Assembly (NCBI GenBank): GCA_019751875.1
Contig: JAIEMV010000001.1
Span: forward strand, 275,991 to 339,990
Direction of reading: 5' to 3'
DNA length: 64,000 nt
From: Hyphomicrobium sp.
GTDB lineage: Bacteria > Pseudomonadota > Alphaproteobacteria > Rhizobiales > Hyphomicrobiaceae
Shown here: positions 1 to 7,890 of the stretch, piece after piece
Position numbering within the stretch: the stretch's first letter is position 1
Layout: each line of letters starts with the position of its first letter
Program-made: the position numbers and the translations under genes
The notes under the pieces: generated by a model
Databases searched by the model: none
The model's input: only the letters and a program-made list of their open reading frames with translations
What the model was told of the DNA's origin: nothing

Positions 1-699
1 CTCGGCGGTGACGCACAGCGCGGTCGTTTCGTCGTTCATCGGCGCGATGAGAGCGGCTGTGTCCTCGTCGTCGGTGCGGATCTCGATGCCGATGGCGCCT
101 TGCGCAACGGCGGGCAACATACTCTCGACCGGCACGGCTGCGGTGATGTGATCGGCAAGTCCGAGACGGCGCAGACCGGCGCAGGCGAGGAACGTCGCTT
201 CGGCGACTTCATCGCGCAGCTTGGTCAGACGGGTCTGCACGTTGCCGCGGAACCCGACGATCTGAAGATCGGGGCGAATGCGCTTGATCTGCGCCTGCCG
301 ACGGAGTGATGAGGTGCCGACGACGGCACCTTCAGGAAGACTGTCGAAGCTCTTGTGTTTTAGGCTGATGAAGGCATCGCGCACATCTTCTCGCGGCAGC
401 GTGGCGCCAATTGTCAGTCCGTCGGGGAGTGCCGTCTGCATGTCCTTCATGGAGTGGACGGCCAAGTCGATGCGCCTTTCGAAAAGGGCGTCTTCGATTT
501 CTTTGGTGAACAGACCTTTGCCCCCGACTTCCGCGAGCGGGCGGTCGAGGATCATGTCGCCGGTCGTCTTGATGACGACGATCTCGAATGCGGTCTCGGG
601 TAGGCCATGGGCAGCCATGAGGCGGGCGCGGACTTCATGGGCCTGGGCGAGCGCGAGGGCGGAACCGCGCGTTCCAATGCGGACGTGGCGCTCTTGCAA
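1..699 (-). CDS. hemC: Hydroxymethylbilane synthase (porphobilinogen deaminase), 3' part missing
   Basis: Condenses four porphobilinogen molecules to hydroxymethylbilane in tetrapyrrole (heme, B12) synthesis; cytosolic. My translation of the minus strand gives 233 codons. It begins with the family hallmark RIGTRGSALALAQA and later shows KTTGD, GGKGLFTKEIE, AVHSMKDMQTALP and GTSSLRRQAQ. The left edge cuts the gene just before the region that carries the dipyrromethane-cofactor cysteine. I chose a TTG start at 699 because GGAG lies 8 nt upstream and no in-frame ATG is near. It diverges from tsaD, a common alphaproteobacterial arrangement. Confidence 0.96.
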   Translation of the reverse strand, partial: MQERHVRIGTRGSALALAQAHEVRARLMAAHGLPETAFEIVVIKTTGDMILDRPLAEVGGKGLFTKEIEDALFERRIDLAVHSMKDMQTALPDGLTIGATLPREDVRDAFISLKHKSFDSLPEGAVVGTSSLRRQAQIKRIRPDLQIVGFRGNVQTRLTKLRDEVAEATFLACAGLRRLGLADHITAAVPVESMLPAVAQGAIGIEIRTDDEDTAALIAPMNDETTALCVTAE

Positions 700-822
700 G
701 GATGTTTCTCCAGGTGGTAGGCGAGGCAGGTCGTCTCAAGGACGGCTTGGCCGCCTTTCTAGACCTGCCTTCGCTTCATTTGCAAACCCGCCGAAGGGCT
801 TGGATCAAGGATCCGCAAATCC

Positions 823-1926
823 GTGTCGCCCAACACTCCGCCTCCGGGATTGCCGCTGACCGTGCTCGGCATCGAAACGAGCTGCGACGAGACAGCAGCG
901 GCAGTGGTCCAACGGGCTGCGGACGGGACCGGCACGCTGCTCTCAAACGTGGTCCGCTCGCAATGGGATGAGCACCGCAAGTATGGCGGGGTCGTGCCGG
1001 AAATCGCCGCCAGGGCGCATGTCTCCTGTCTCGACCGTTTGATTGAAGAAGCCCTGCAAATTAGCGGAAAATCGTTGTCCGACATGTCCGCCATAGCCGC
1101 AACGGCAGGGCCGGGACTCGTCGGCGGTCTGGTTGTCGGCATGGTGACCGGCAAGGCGCTTGCGCTTGCCGCGGGGCAGCCGTTTCTCGCCATCAACCAT
1201 CTCGAGGCCCATGCTCTCACCGTCGGGCTGACGGAGGGGCTGCGTCCGCCGTATCTGCTGCTGCTGGCGTCTGGTGGGCATACGCAACTTCTTTTGGTGC
1301 GCGGAGTCGGGCTCTACGAGCGGTTGGGCACCACCATCGACGACGCGCTCGGCGAGGCGTTCGACAAGACAGCCAAGCTTTTGGGACTGGAGCAGCCCGG
1401 CGGACCGGCGGTGGAGCGGCTGGCGGCGGGCGGTGATCCCCGTCGGTTCGCTTTTCCTCGGCCTTTGGCGGGGCGAGCGGAGGCACATTTCTCGTTCGCA
1501 GGTTTGAAAACCGCCGTGCGGCGCAAGGCGATGGATCTGGTCCCATTAAAGGACGGTGACGTGGCCGATCTGTGCGCCTCGTTTCAAGCGGCTGCCATGG
1601 ATGCGGTCGCCGATCGCGTGGCGCGCGCCATGACGATCGCCGAGGAGCGGCTCGGGCCGGACGCGCCGCGACGGCTCGTTGTGGCGGGCGGGGTGGCCGC
1701 CAACAAGACGCTGCGCGCACGGCTCGATGCGCTGGTGGCTTCCCGCGGATACTCGCACCACATCCCTCCCGCGCAGCTGTGCACCGACAATGCCGCAATG
1801 ATCGCCTGGGCGGGAGCTGAGCGGCTTGCGCTCGGCGGCATCGACGACCTCTCCGCGCCGGCGCGTCCCCGATGGCCGCTCGACGGTCACGCGCCGGCGG
1901 CGATCGGCGCGGGTGTAAAGGCTTGA
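823..1926 (+). CDS. tsaD: tRNA N6-threonylcarbamoyladenosine transferase TsaD
   Basis: Transfers the threonylcarbamoyl group to A37 of ANN-decoding tRNAs (t6A), working with TsaB and TsaE. The 367-aa protein shows [12 protein letters not shown] from about residue 16, the metal-binding His126 and His130 (HLEAH), a glycine-rich LASGGHTQ segment, and [13 protein letters not shown] near residue 288. These are the signature of the ASKHA-fold Kae1/Qri7/TsaD family. The start is GTG. The gene diverges from hemC, and gpsA follows after 75 nt in the same direction, so the two are probably co-transcribed. Confidence 0.97.
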   Translation: MSPNTPPPGLPLTVLGIETSCDETAAAVVQRAADGTGTLLSNVVRSQWDEHRKYGGVVPEIAARAHVSCLDRLIEEALQISGKSLSDMSAIAATAGPGLVGGLVVGMVTGKALALAAGQPFLAINHLEAHALTVGLTEGLRPPYLLLLASGGHTQLLLVRGVGLYERLGTTIDDALGEAFDKTAKLLGLEQPGGPAVERLAAGGDPRRFAFPRPLAGRAEAHFSFAGLKTAVRRKAMDLVPLKDGDVADLCASFQAAAMDAVADRVARAMTIAEERLGPDAPRRLVVAGGVAANKTLRARLDALVASRGYSHHIPPAQLCTDNAAMIAWAGAERLALGGIDDLSAPARPRWPLDGHAPAAIGAGVKA

Positions 1927-2001
1927 TCCATCGATCCGGAAACGGCGGACTGGAAGCGGGCGGGCTGGCCACGTAAAGTCGCATCCGCGAAGGGGGAGAC
2001 C

Positions 2002-2997
2002 ATGGCCATTGAGTCTATCGGCGTGATCGGAGGCGGCGCGTGGGGCACGGCGCTCGCTCAAACGCTGCGGCTCGCTGGGCGGCGGGTGACGCTGTGGGCG
2101 CGTGAAGCGGAGACAGTGGACGACATCAATGCGCGGCATGTGAACCGGACGTTTCTGCCGGGCGTGCCACTTGACCCGGGACTGACTGCAACGGGAGAGT
2201 TGGCGGCGCTTGCCTCTGCGGACGCACTTCTCATGGTGGCACCTGCGCAGCACGTGCGGACCATTGCCAAGCAGTTGCGTCCGCAGCTGAGGCCGGGTCA
2301 ACCGGTTGTCCTGTGTGCCAAAGGTATCGAGCAAACGACGGGGCGGATGCTCGGCGATGTGCTCACCGAGGTGCTGCCGGACCAGACGCTTGCCGTACTC
2401 TCAGGCCCCAGTTTCGCCGCAGACGTGGCGCGCGGACTGCCGGCGGCGCTGACAATCGCGTGCCAGCGAGAGGATATGGGACGGGAACTCGCCGAGCGCA
2501 TGGGATACCGGCAGTTCCGGCTCTACTGGTCGAGCGATACCATTGGGGTCGAGATCGGGGGTGCGTTGAAAAATGTGCTCGCCATCGCTGCCGGCATCGT
2601 CGATGCGAAGGGCCTTGGCGCGAGTGCGCACGCGGGGCTCGTCACGCGCGGGTTTTCGGAATTGAGGCGGCTTGGTGAGGCGCTGGGCGCGCGCTCCGAG
2701 ACTATGATGGGGCTCTCGGGGCTCGGCGATCTCATTCTGACGTGCGGGTCACCGCAGTCACGCAACATGAGCTTGGGCAGAGCGCTGGGACAAGGTAAGG
2801 CGTTGGGGGAAATTCTAGGTGCGCGCGTGGCGGTGACCGAGGGCGTCTATACTGCGGCGGCAGCCGTGCGGCTTGCTCACGAGAAGGGCATTGAAATGCC
2901 GATTACCGAGGCGGTGCATGCCATCATCGAGGGCCGTGTCACGGTGGATGATGCGATTGCCAGTTTAATGCAGCGGCCCTTTAAGGCGGAAGATTGA
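2002..2997 (+). CDS. gpsA: Glycerol-3-phosphate dehydrogenase [NAD(P)+]
   Basis: Interconverts dihydroxyacetone phosphate and sn-glycerol 3-phosphate, supplying the backbone for phospholipids; cytosolic. The 331-aa protein has the N-terminal Rossmann motif GVIGGGAWGTALA, then LCAKGIE, VLSGPSFA, the catalytic-lysine region GGALKNVLAIAAG and GLSGLGDLILTC, in the family order and at the usual length. GGGGGAG-type purines lie just upstream of the ATG. It follows tsaD, and a small secreted protein gene begins 12 nt after its stop. Confidence 0.97.
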   Translation: MAIESIGVIGGGAWGTALAQTLRLAGRRVTLWAREAETVDDINARHVNRTFLPGVPLDPGLTATGELAALASADALLMVAPAQHVRTIAKQLRPQLRPGQPVVLCAKGIEQTTGRMLGDVLTEVLPDQTLAVLSGPSFAADVARGLPAALTIACQREDMGRELAERMGYRQFRLYWSSDTIGVEIGGALKNVLAIAAGIVDAKGLGASAHAGLVTRGFSELRRLGEALGARSETMMGLSGLGDLILTCGSPQSRNMSLGRALGQGKALGEILGARVAVTEGVYTAAAAVRLAHEKGIEMPITEAVHAIIEGRVTVDDAIASLMQRPFKAED

Positions 2998-3009
2998 GCG
3001 AGGCTGATC

Positions 3010-3279
3010 ATGGTCAAGTTGTGCGTTGTCGCATTGTCCGCTTTTTCAATGCTCGTATGGCAAGCTCCGGCTGGCGCAGAGCCGGTCGAGCCGAAAGCCG
3101 GGACGGCAGAGCAGCCGACACTGCCCGGTACAGAAGAGGCGCCGGGTTATGAGGATTTCGAGAAGAGCGATCCAAGTCCGGAAGAGGTGCGGGAGGAACA
3201 AGAGCGCGAGGATGATCGCAACATCATCTCGCCCAGCATGCAAGATGGTGAACCTCTACCCGGGATGGATGCGGACTGA
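3010..3279 (+). CDS. Small secreted acidic protein, function unknown
   Basis: I do not recognise this 89-aa protein. Residues 1-23 form a likely Sec signal peptide: a short basic start, a hydrophobic core (LCVVALSAFSMLVW) and an AGA cleavage site. The mature part is short and very acidic, rich in Glu, Asp and Pro with no cysteine, so it is probably disordered in the periplasm. GAGG lies 6 nt before the ATG, and the gene starts 12 nt after gpsA, which suggests translation from the gpsA transcript. Confidence 0.7.
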   Translation: MVKLCVVALSAFSMLVWQAPAGAEPVEPKAGTAEQPTLPGTEEAPGYEDFEKSDPSPEEVREEQEREDDRNIISPSMQDGEPLPGMDAD

Positions 3280-3372
3280 GAGGTGTTCTTAGTACGCCGT
3301 TGTTCAGATCGTCCGGGAACGGGCGCTTTACCTCCCGCGTTATTATTTCATCATAATAACAAGGAGATCATC

Positions 3373-3672
3373 ATGAAGCGGATGATATTGGCAGTGGCGA
3401 CTCTTGCGGGAATGGCGGCGGCTCTTCCGGCGCGAGCCGATAGTATTGGTGACGTGGAAGGTGCGCGTGCGCACGAGCGGCAGGGCGGCTATCTCACCCG
3501 ACAGGAGCGCGAGAAGCTGCGTCGTTATGGCGGCAACGATGACGGCTTCTATAGCGGCCGCCGAGGTTACGGATACCGTGGCGGGCCGTCTGTCGGCATT
3601 TACGTCGGACCCGGATATGGCGGGTACGGCTATGGGTATTCGAGCCCGTACTATGGCCCTTACGGCTACTAA
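3373..3672 (+). CDS. Small secreted Gly/Tyr-rich protein, function unknown
   Basis: A 99-aa protein. I start at the ATG at 3373, which has a textbook AAGGAG at 3361, rather than at the longer upstream in-frame opening. Residues 1-20 are a signal peptide ending in ARA. The middle has a charged helix (LTRQEREKLRRYG), and the last 45 residues are Gly/Tyr repeats (YGYRGG, GPGYGGYGYGYSS, YYGPYGY). Such tails are low-complexity and often found in cell-surface or periplasmic alphaproteobacterial proteins. A rho-independent terminator follows directly, so this ends a transcription unit. Confidence 0.75.
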   Translation: MKRMILAVATLAGMAAALPARADSIGDVEGARAHERQGGYLTRQEREKLRRYGGNDDGFYSGRRGYGYRGGPSVGIYVGPGYGGYGYGYSSPYYGPYGY

Positions 3673-3694
3673 TCGTGTAGGCAGCGAGTTTTGG

Positions 3695-3724
3695 CGCGCT
3701 CCGGGAAACCGGGGCGCGTTTTTT
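3695..3724 (+). terminator. Rho-independent terminator after the Gly/Tyr-rich gene
   Basis: A 10-bp G+C stem (arms CGCGCTCCGG and CCGGGGCGCG, one T-G wobble) closes a GAAA loop and is followed by a run of T. It lies 22 nt after the stop of the preceding gene. Confidence 0.85.
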
Positions 3725-3748
3725 GTTTGTGAGGGGTTAGTTGGAGGC

Positions 3749-3824
3749 TGGTGCCGCCTGCGTGACTCGAACACGCGACCCCGTCATTACGAATGACGTG
3801 CTCTACCGGCTGAGCTAAGGCGGC
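3749..3824 (-). tRNA. tRNA-Thr (anticodon CGT)
   Basis: Read on the minus strand this is a complete 76-nt cloverleaf. The acceptor stem is GCCGCCT/AGGCGGC with discriminator A and an encoded CCA. The D arm is TAGCTCAGCCGGTAGAGCA, the anticodon stem CGTCA/TGACG with loop TTCGTAA (anticodon CGT, reads ACG threonine codons), and the T arm GTTCGAGTC. It stands alone between the Gly/Tyr-rich gene and pqqC. Confidence 0.96.
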
Positions 3825-3909
3825 TTTCCGGTCCGGCTCGGGGGCCGGGACAGGTGGGAGGGCATAGCCGCTGCGCCGGGTGATTGCAAGGGTCGCGCGG
3901 ATAGGATTG

Positions 3910-3937
3910 AAAAAAGGGGGCACAGGTGCCCCCTTTT
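3910..3937. terminator. Bidirectional hairpin terminator downstream of pqqC
   Basis: The arms GGGGGCA and TGCCCCC (3916-3933) are flanked by a run of A on the left and TTTT on the right, so the hairpin can end transcription on either strand. Its position 30 nt past the pqqC stop makes it the likely pqqC terminator. Confidence 0.75.
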
Positions 3938-3965
3938 CCGTGAAGTGGGGTGGATTCAGGCCCAC

Positions 3966-4721
3966 TTACGGCCGCCACGCGCCGGGCGGAATATTGCCTT
4001 CGACATAGGCGTGCTGGAGCGCGTCGAGCTGCGCCCAGAGCACGTTGCACTTGAAGCGGATGGCCTCAACGCAGGCTTCCTGCTGCTCGCGGGTGCGGGC
4101 GTTTTGTTTCACGAACTCGAAGGTGAAGTTGGCGTCGCGCGGTGCCTGTGAGAGGCGGCGCTTGAAGTACGCCATGACACGGTCGTTGACGAAATCATAG
4201 CTCGCCAGCATTCCGGCGATGCGCTCGCGGTGGATCGATGGGGCGAAAAGCTCGGTCAGCGATGAGGCCGCCGCGACGACGAGTGGCTGCTCCACGACGA
4301 AGCGAACGTAGGCCTCAACGGCGAAGCGCGTGGCGGGCAGCGCGCCCTGCATGCTCGTAACGTACTGGCGGTCGAAGCCGAGGCAATCGGTAAGGATCAG
4401 CCAGCGCTCGATGCCGCCCTCTTCTTCGGGAGGCGTGCCGTCGTGGTCCTGGATGCGGTGGATCCATTCGCGGCGCAGGTCACGGTCGTGGACGCGGCTC
4501 ATGAAGGCGGCGTCTTTGCGCGGGATGGCTTCCTGGTAGCAGTAGCGGTTGAGCGCCCAGGCGGCGACCTGGTTCTTGTCGAGCTTGCCGCCATGGAGCA
4601 GCTTATGGAACGGGTGGAGGTCGTGGTAGCGCTCGGGGCCGACGGCGCGCATTCGGTCGGAGAATTCTTCGATCGACCAGGGCGCCTCGGCTGGCGTAAA
4701 GGTTTTGACAAATTCGTTCAT
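3966..4721 (-). CDS. pqqC: Pyrroloquinoline-quinone synthase PqqC
   Basis: Catalyses the last step of PQQ synthesis: ring closure and eight-electron oxidation of AHQQ by O2 without a metal or cofactor. The chosen ATG (MNEFVK) has GGAGG 8 nt upstream and gives 251 aa, the length of characterised PqqC proteins. Family landmarks are RYHDLHPFHKLLHGGKL near residue 30, NRYCYQEAIPRKDAAF, HDGTPPEEEGGIERWL and LTELFAP. No pqqA, B, D or E and no PQQ-dependent dehydrogenase is in the window, so this is a stand-alone copy. An upstream in-frame extension to 4826 exists but lacks a ribosome-binding site. Confidence 0.94.
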   Translation of the reverse strand: MNEFVKTFTPAEAPWSIEEFSDRMRAVGPERYHDLHPFHKLLHGGKLDKNQVAAWALNRYCYQEAIPRKDAAFMSRVHDRDLRREWIHRIQDHDGTPPEEEGGIERWLILTDCLGFDRQYVTSMQGALPATRFAVEAYVRFVVEQPLVVAAASSLTELFAPSIHRERIAGMLASYDFVNDRVMAYFKRRLSQAPRDANFTFEFVKQNARTREQQEACVEAIRFKCNVLWAQLDALQHAYVEGNIPPGAWRP

Positions 4722-5013
4722 GGTGTTCCTCCGGAGCGCGCGGGGCCTCATTGAGCGGGCACCGCTATTTTTGTCAGGTGGCGGCACCCTGCCAGAGCGG
4801 GCGCGGAGGACTTTGACGCTGGTCAAGCAGCAGGTTCACGGTTCATCACACGTGCGTCAGCCGGAGACTTGATGGCACAACCGCTCGGTTGCACACGCGC
4901 CCTTCCACGAGCGTCGGGAAACGGATAGAGAGAAGCGCAAATTCCCTCGACTTTTCGCTTTGCCGCTTCCGGTTCGCCTGTGGCGGAGCGGTCGAAAACA
5001 GGACTTAACGACG

Positions 5014-6234
5014 ATGGTTGCCGTACTCCCAACGCGCGACGCGACATCTGCTCCCAGCGAGCCGTCTTCGGATGCGAAGCGGACGGTGGCCGGCGTGACG
5101 CGCGCGCGCCTCAGCGAGGCAGTGCGCGCTGCGGGAGTGCCTGACAAGCAGGTGCGCATGCGCGTCAACCAGCTGTGGAAGTGGATCTATATCTCGGGTG
5201 TTTCTTCCTTCGACGCGATGACGGACGTGTCAAAGGAGTTGCGGGCGAAGCTCACCGATCTTTACACGCTCGAGCGACCGGCGATCGTGACCGAGCAGGT
5301 GTCGATCGACGGGACAAGGAAGTGGCTGTTGCGGCTGCCGCGACGGGGGCACGAAGCCCGCGCGCCCGAAGTCGAGTGCGTTTATATTCCGGAAGAGGAT
5401 CGCGGCACGCTGTGCATCTCCTCGCAGGTCGGCTGCACGCTGACATGCACGTTCTGTCACACGGGCACGCAGAAGCTCGTGCGAAATCTCGAAGTGGAAG
5501 AGATTGTCGGCCAGATTCTCGTAGCGAAGGATCGCATCGGGGATTGGCCGGGGGCGGAGCCGCCGGGCGATGGTGCGATGCTTCCCACAAGCGAGCGCAA
5601 GATCACCAACATCGTGCTCATGGGTATGGGCGAGCCGCTCTACAATTTCGATAACGTGCGCGACGCGATGGATGTCGCCTCCGACGGCGAGGGGCTGTCG
5701 ATGTCGAAGCGACGGATCACACTTTCGACATCGGGCGTGGTGCCGGAGATCGGACGCTGGGGCGAGGAGGCGGGCACGATGCTCGCGATCTCGCTGCATG
5801 CGGTGCGCGACGACCTGCGGGACGTGCTCGTCCCGATCAACAAGAAGTATCCGCTGGCGGAGCTGCTGGACGCTTGCCGGAACTATCCGGGCGTGTCCAA
5901 TCCGCGGCGGATTACGTTCGAATACGTGATGCTGAAGGGCGTGAACGATAGCCTGGCGGATGCGCGCGAACTGGTGCGGCTGCTGGCAGGCATTCCGGCG
6001 AAGATCAATCTCATTCCGTTCAACCCGTGGCCCGGCACGGAGTACGAGTGTTCGGATTGGGCGCAGATCGAGAAGTTCGCCGATGTCGTGAACAAGGCGG
6101 GGTATGCAAGCCCGGTGCGGACGCCGCGCGGACGGGACATCCTGGCGGCGTGCGGACAGCTGAAGTCGGACAGCCAGAAGCTGCGCGCGAGCGAACGTGG
6201 TGCTGCGGCCGGCGCTCCGGACAACGGGGTCTGA
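5014..6234 (+). CDS. rlmN: 23S rRNA (A2503-C2)/tRNA methyltransferase RlmN
   Basis: A radical-SAM enzyme that methylates C2 of A2503 in 23S rRNA and of A37 in some tRNAs. From the ATG at 5014 (AGGAC upstream) it has 406 aa. Cys134 precedes the CxxxCxxC iron-sulfur motif at Cys141, Cys145 and Cys148 (CTLTCTFC). [11 protein letters not shown] binds SAM, ISLHA and NDS follow, and Cys380 (ILAACGQL) is the expected methyl-carrier cysteine. A longer in-frame start at 4960 is possible. It is divergent from pqqC, with 292 nt between them in which I see no further gene. Confidence 0.96.
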   Translation: MVAVLPTRDATSAPSEPSSDAKRTVAGVTRARLSEAVRAAGVPDKQVRMRVNQLWKWIYISGVSSFDAMTDVSKELRAKLTDLYTLERPAIVTEQVSIDGTRKWLLRLPRRGHEARAPEVECVYIPEEDRGTLCISSQVGCTLTCTFCHTGTQKLVRNLEVEEIVGQILVAKDRIGDWPGAEPPGDGAMLPTSERKITNIVLMGMGEPLYNFDNVRDAMDVASDGEGLSMSKRRITLSTSGVVPEIGRWGEEAGTMLAISLHAVRDDLRDVLVPINKKYPLAELLDACRNYPGVSNPRRITFEYVMLKGVNDSLADARELVRLLAGIPAKINLIPFNPWPGTEYECSDWAQIEKFADVVNKAGYASPVRTPRGRDILAACGQLKSDSQKLRASERGAAAGAPDNGV

Positions 6235-6239
6235 GCAGC

Positions 6240-6668
6240 ATGATTTTACGCACACTGGGACGTCTTATTCTGGTGCCGGTCGCATTCTGCATCGCTGCTG
6301 CGGTTTCGATCTTCGTCGCACTCACGCTGGGACTGGAGAAGATGACCGCTGCCATGAGCGGGCGTGAGGGCGGCACGGAGACGGTGGAAGCCTATTGGGA
6401 GCTTGCGGTGCAGGGTGGGCTCGTGCTGGCGGGGCTGACGATCATCCCGGCGCTGGTGCTGGTCATCGTAGGCGAGGTCGCACGCATTCGGTCGTGGCTC
6501 TACTACATGATCGGCGGGGGCGTTGCGCTCGGTCTGCTCCCCATCGCCACTCTCGCGGGAACGCCCGACTTGTCTGCGCTGCCGCCGGCCGCCTTGTGGC
6601 AGGTGCTGGCAACGGCGGGGTTTGCAGGCGGGCTCGTCTATTGGCTGCTGGCCGGCCGGACAGCATAA
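6240..6668 (+). CDS. Four-helix membrane protein, paralog 1 (function unknown)
   Basis: I do not recognise a named family. The 142-aa protein begins at the ATG 5 nt after the rlmN stop. It has four likely membrane helices, at about residues 8-30, 60-80, 90-108 and 118-138. The C-terminal part (SWLYYMIGGGVAL and AGGLVYWLLAGR) resembles the same part of the next gene, so the two look like tandem paralogs. The short spacing suggests co-transcription with rlmN. Confidence 0.75.
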   Translation: MILRTLGRLILVPVAFCIAAAVSIFVALTLGLEKMTAAMSGREGGTETVEAYWELAVQGGLVLAGLTIIPALVLVIVGEVARIRSWLYYMIGGGVALGLLPIATLAGTPDLSALPPAALWQVLATAGFAGGLVYWLLAGRTA

Positions 6669-6709
6669 CGGCGCTTCGGCAGAACGACAGATTGGGGCGG
6701 GGGGCGCGA

Positions 6710-7123
6710 ATGCTACGGTCGATACTCCGCAGCGTGGTGGGTTATGTGGCGGCTTGCCTCGCGGCCGGGGCGGCGCAGGTGTTGTTCGTCGTCGAGCCGG
6801 GCGGAATGTTTGCAACTCGTGACGCGGTGGCGGCAGCCGCCTTGCTGATCGCCATGTCCGCGACGCAAGCTTTCACATTCGCTCTGCCATTCGCAATCAT
6901 TGCCATTGGGATCACCGCGGTTCTTGGTTTGCGAGGGTGGTTGACCTATGTAGCGGCGGGAGTGGCGATCGCAGTTTGCGGGTACTGGACTGTTCTCGCG
7001 GGCGACGGCGGTCCGGCGTTGCGCGACGACGTGGCGCTGCGGGCCTTCGCTGTTTCTGGTGCCGTTGCTGGTTTGGTTTACTGGTTGGTGGCCGGCCGCA
7101 GAGCCATCACTCGCAGCGCTTGA
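6710..7123 (+). CDS. Four-helix membrane protein, paralog 2 (function unknown)
   Basis: A 137-aa protein starting at the ATG at 6710, after GGGGCGGGGGG. Four hydrophobic helices are apparent, at about residues 7-29, 45-70, 76-94 and 112-131. GWLTYVAAGVAIAV and VAGLVYWLVAGR line up with the preceding gene, including the ends of the two proteins. Neither has polar catalytic motifs, so a structural or envelope role is only a guess. It lies 41 nt downstream of its paralog. Confidence 0.72.
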   Translation: MLRSILRSVVGYVAACLAAGAAQVLFVVEPGGMFATRDAVAAAALLIAMSATQAFTFALPFAIIAIGITAVLGLRGWLTYVAAGVAIAVCGYWTVLAGDGGPALRDDVALRAFAVSGAVAGLVYWLVAGRRAITRSA

Positions 7124-7184
7124 TGCTTTTGGACTTCAATAATTTGAAATTTCAGATCTTTTTGACAGTCGACCAAAATACGAA

Positions 7185-7226
7185 TTGCCGAACAACTCCC
7201 ACCCATCTATTTTGTGCGCTGCACAA
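7185..7226 (+). promoter_or_regulatory. Promoter with palindromic operator overlapping the -10 box
   Basis: TTGCCG (7185-7190) and TATTTT (7208-7213) are separated by exactly 17 nt. The -10 box runs into a perfect inverted repeat, TTGTGC-GCT-GCACAA (7212-7226). The palindrome contains a TGC-N3-GCA core like the sites reported for the PHA repressor PhaR in other alphaproteobacteria (recalled from the literature, not checked). It lies 36 nt before the ATG of the Trp-rich protein. Confidence 0.6.
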
Positions 7227-7262
7227 TAGCGCTCCAGGCGCTTGATCGATGAGGTGACCGCC

Positions 7263-7886
7263 ATGATGACCCCGACGAAACAGGTCGAGATCGCCAAACG
7301 CGGCATGGATGCAGTTTTCGGTTACACGCGGGCCGCGATCAATGCGACGTTCGAAGCGAACGCTCGGGCGCTCGCGGTGTGGTCGCAGGTGGCGCAGACC
7401 GTGCTGCCGAGTCCGCCTCCGGAAGAGGAGACCTGGGAGTGGTCGGGGGCGCCGAAACGGCCACATTCGACGCTGCTGGCAGCAGAGCAGGAAAAGCCGA
7501 AACCGGCTCTCAACGTGTTCGCAGTTTGGTCGGACGTCATGCAAACCAGCCAGCGGACGTGGTTCAAGGGTGCGCCGTCTCCCTTCGCATGGTGGGCTTG
7601 GTCGGCGCAGTCGGCGGTGCCTGCCACGTGGCCGTGGGCTTATGGAATGATTGCTTCTGGCATTCCCGGCAGTGTGGCTTGGCCGATGGCCGAGGCCAAT
7701 GTGGCTTTGATGGATGCAGCGAAAAAAACGGCCGAGGCCGCCGCTCCCGTCACGTTTCCATCCTACCAATCATCAGGCGGGTTTGCCTCGGCCCAGGTGT
7801 GGATGGGAACGCCATTATTGAAATCGATCATGGCCGTGGGTCCCGCAACCGCCTTGTTCTGGCCGTTGCTGGAACGTGCGGCCTGA
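7263..7886 (+). CDS. Trp-rich protein, possible PHA-granule-associated (phasin-like) protein
   Basis: A 207-aa protein; the ATG at 7263 has GAGG 8 nt upstream. The first 45 residues are a predicted amphipathic helix (QVEIAKRGMDAVFGYTRAAI), followed by a Pro/Glu linker. A Trp- and Ala-rich C-terminal half follows, with segments such as FAWWAWSAQ, WPWAYGMIASG and AWPMAEANVALMDAAKK. No signal peptide or catalytic motif is visible. An amphipathic, Ala-rich composition and a PhaR-like palindrome in the promoter make a granule-associated role possible, but I cannot assign it to a named phasin family. A plain hypothetical protein is the safe reading. Confidence 0.65.
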   Translation: MMTPTKQVEIAKRGMDAVFGYTRAAINATFEANARALAVWSQVAQTVLPSPPPEEETWEWSGAPKRPHSTLLAAEQEKPKPALNVFAVWSDVMQTSQRTWFKGAPSPFAWWAWSAQSAVPATWPWAYGMIASGIPGSVAWPMAEANVALMDAAKKTAEAAAPVTFPSYQSSGGFASAQVWMGTPLLKSIMAVGPATALFWPLLERAA

Positions 7887-7890
7887 GCAA

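Noticed and set aside
278-859. A 193-aa plus-strand open frame at the left end
   Set aside because: It is antisense to hemC, whose minus-strand translation shows every family motif; the plus-strand frame is a high-G+C shadow.
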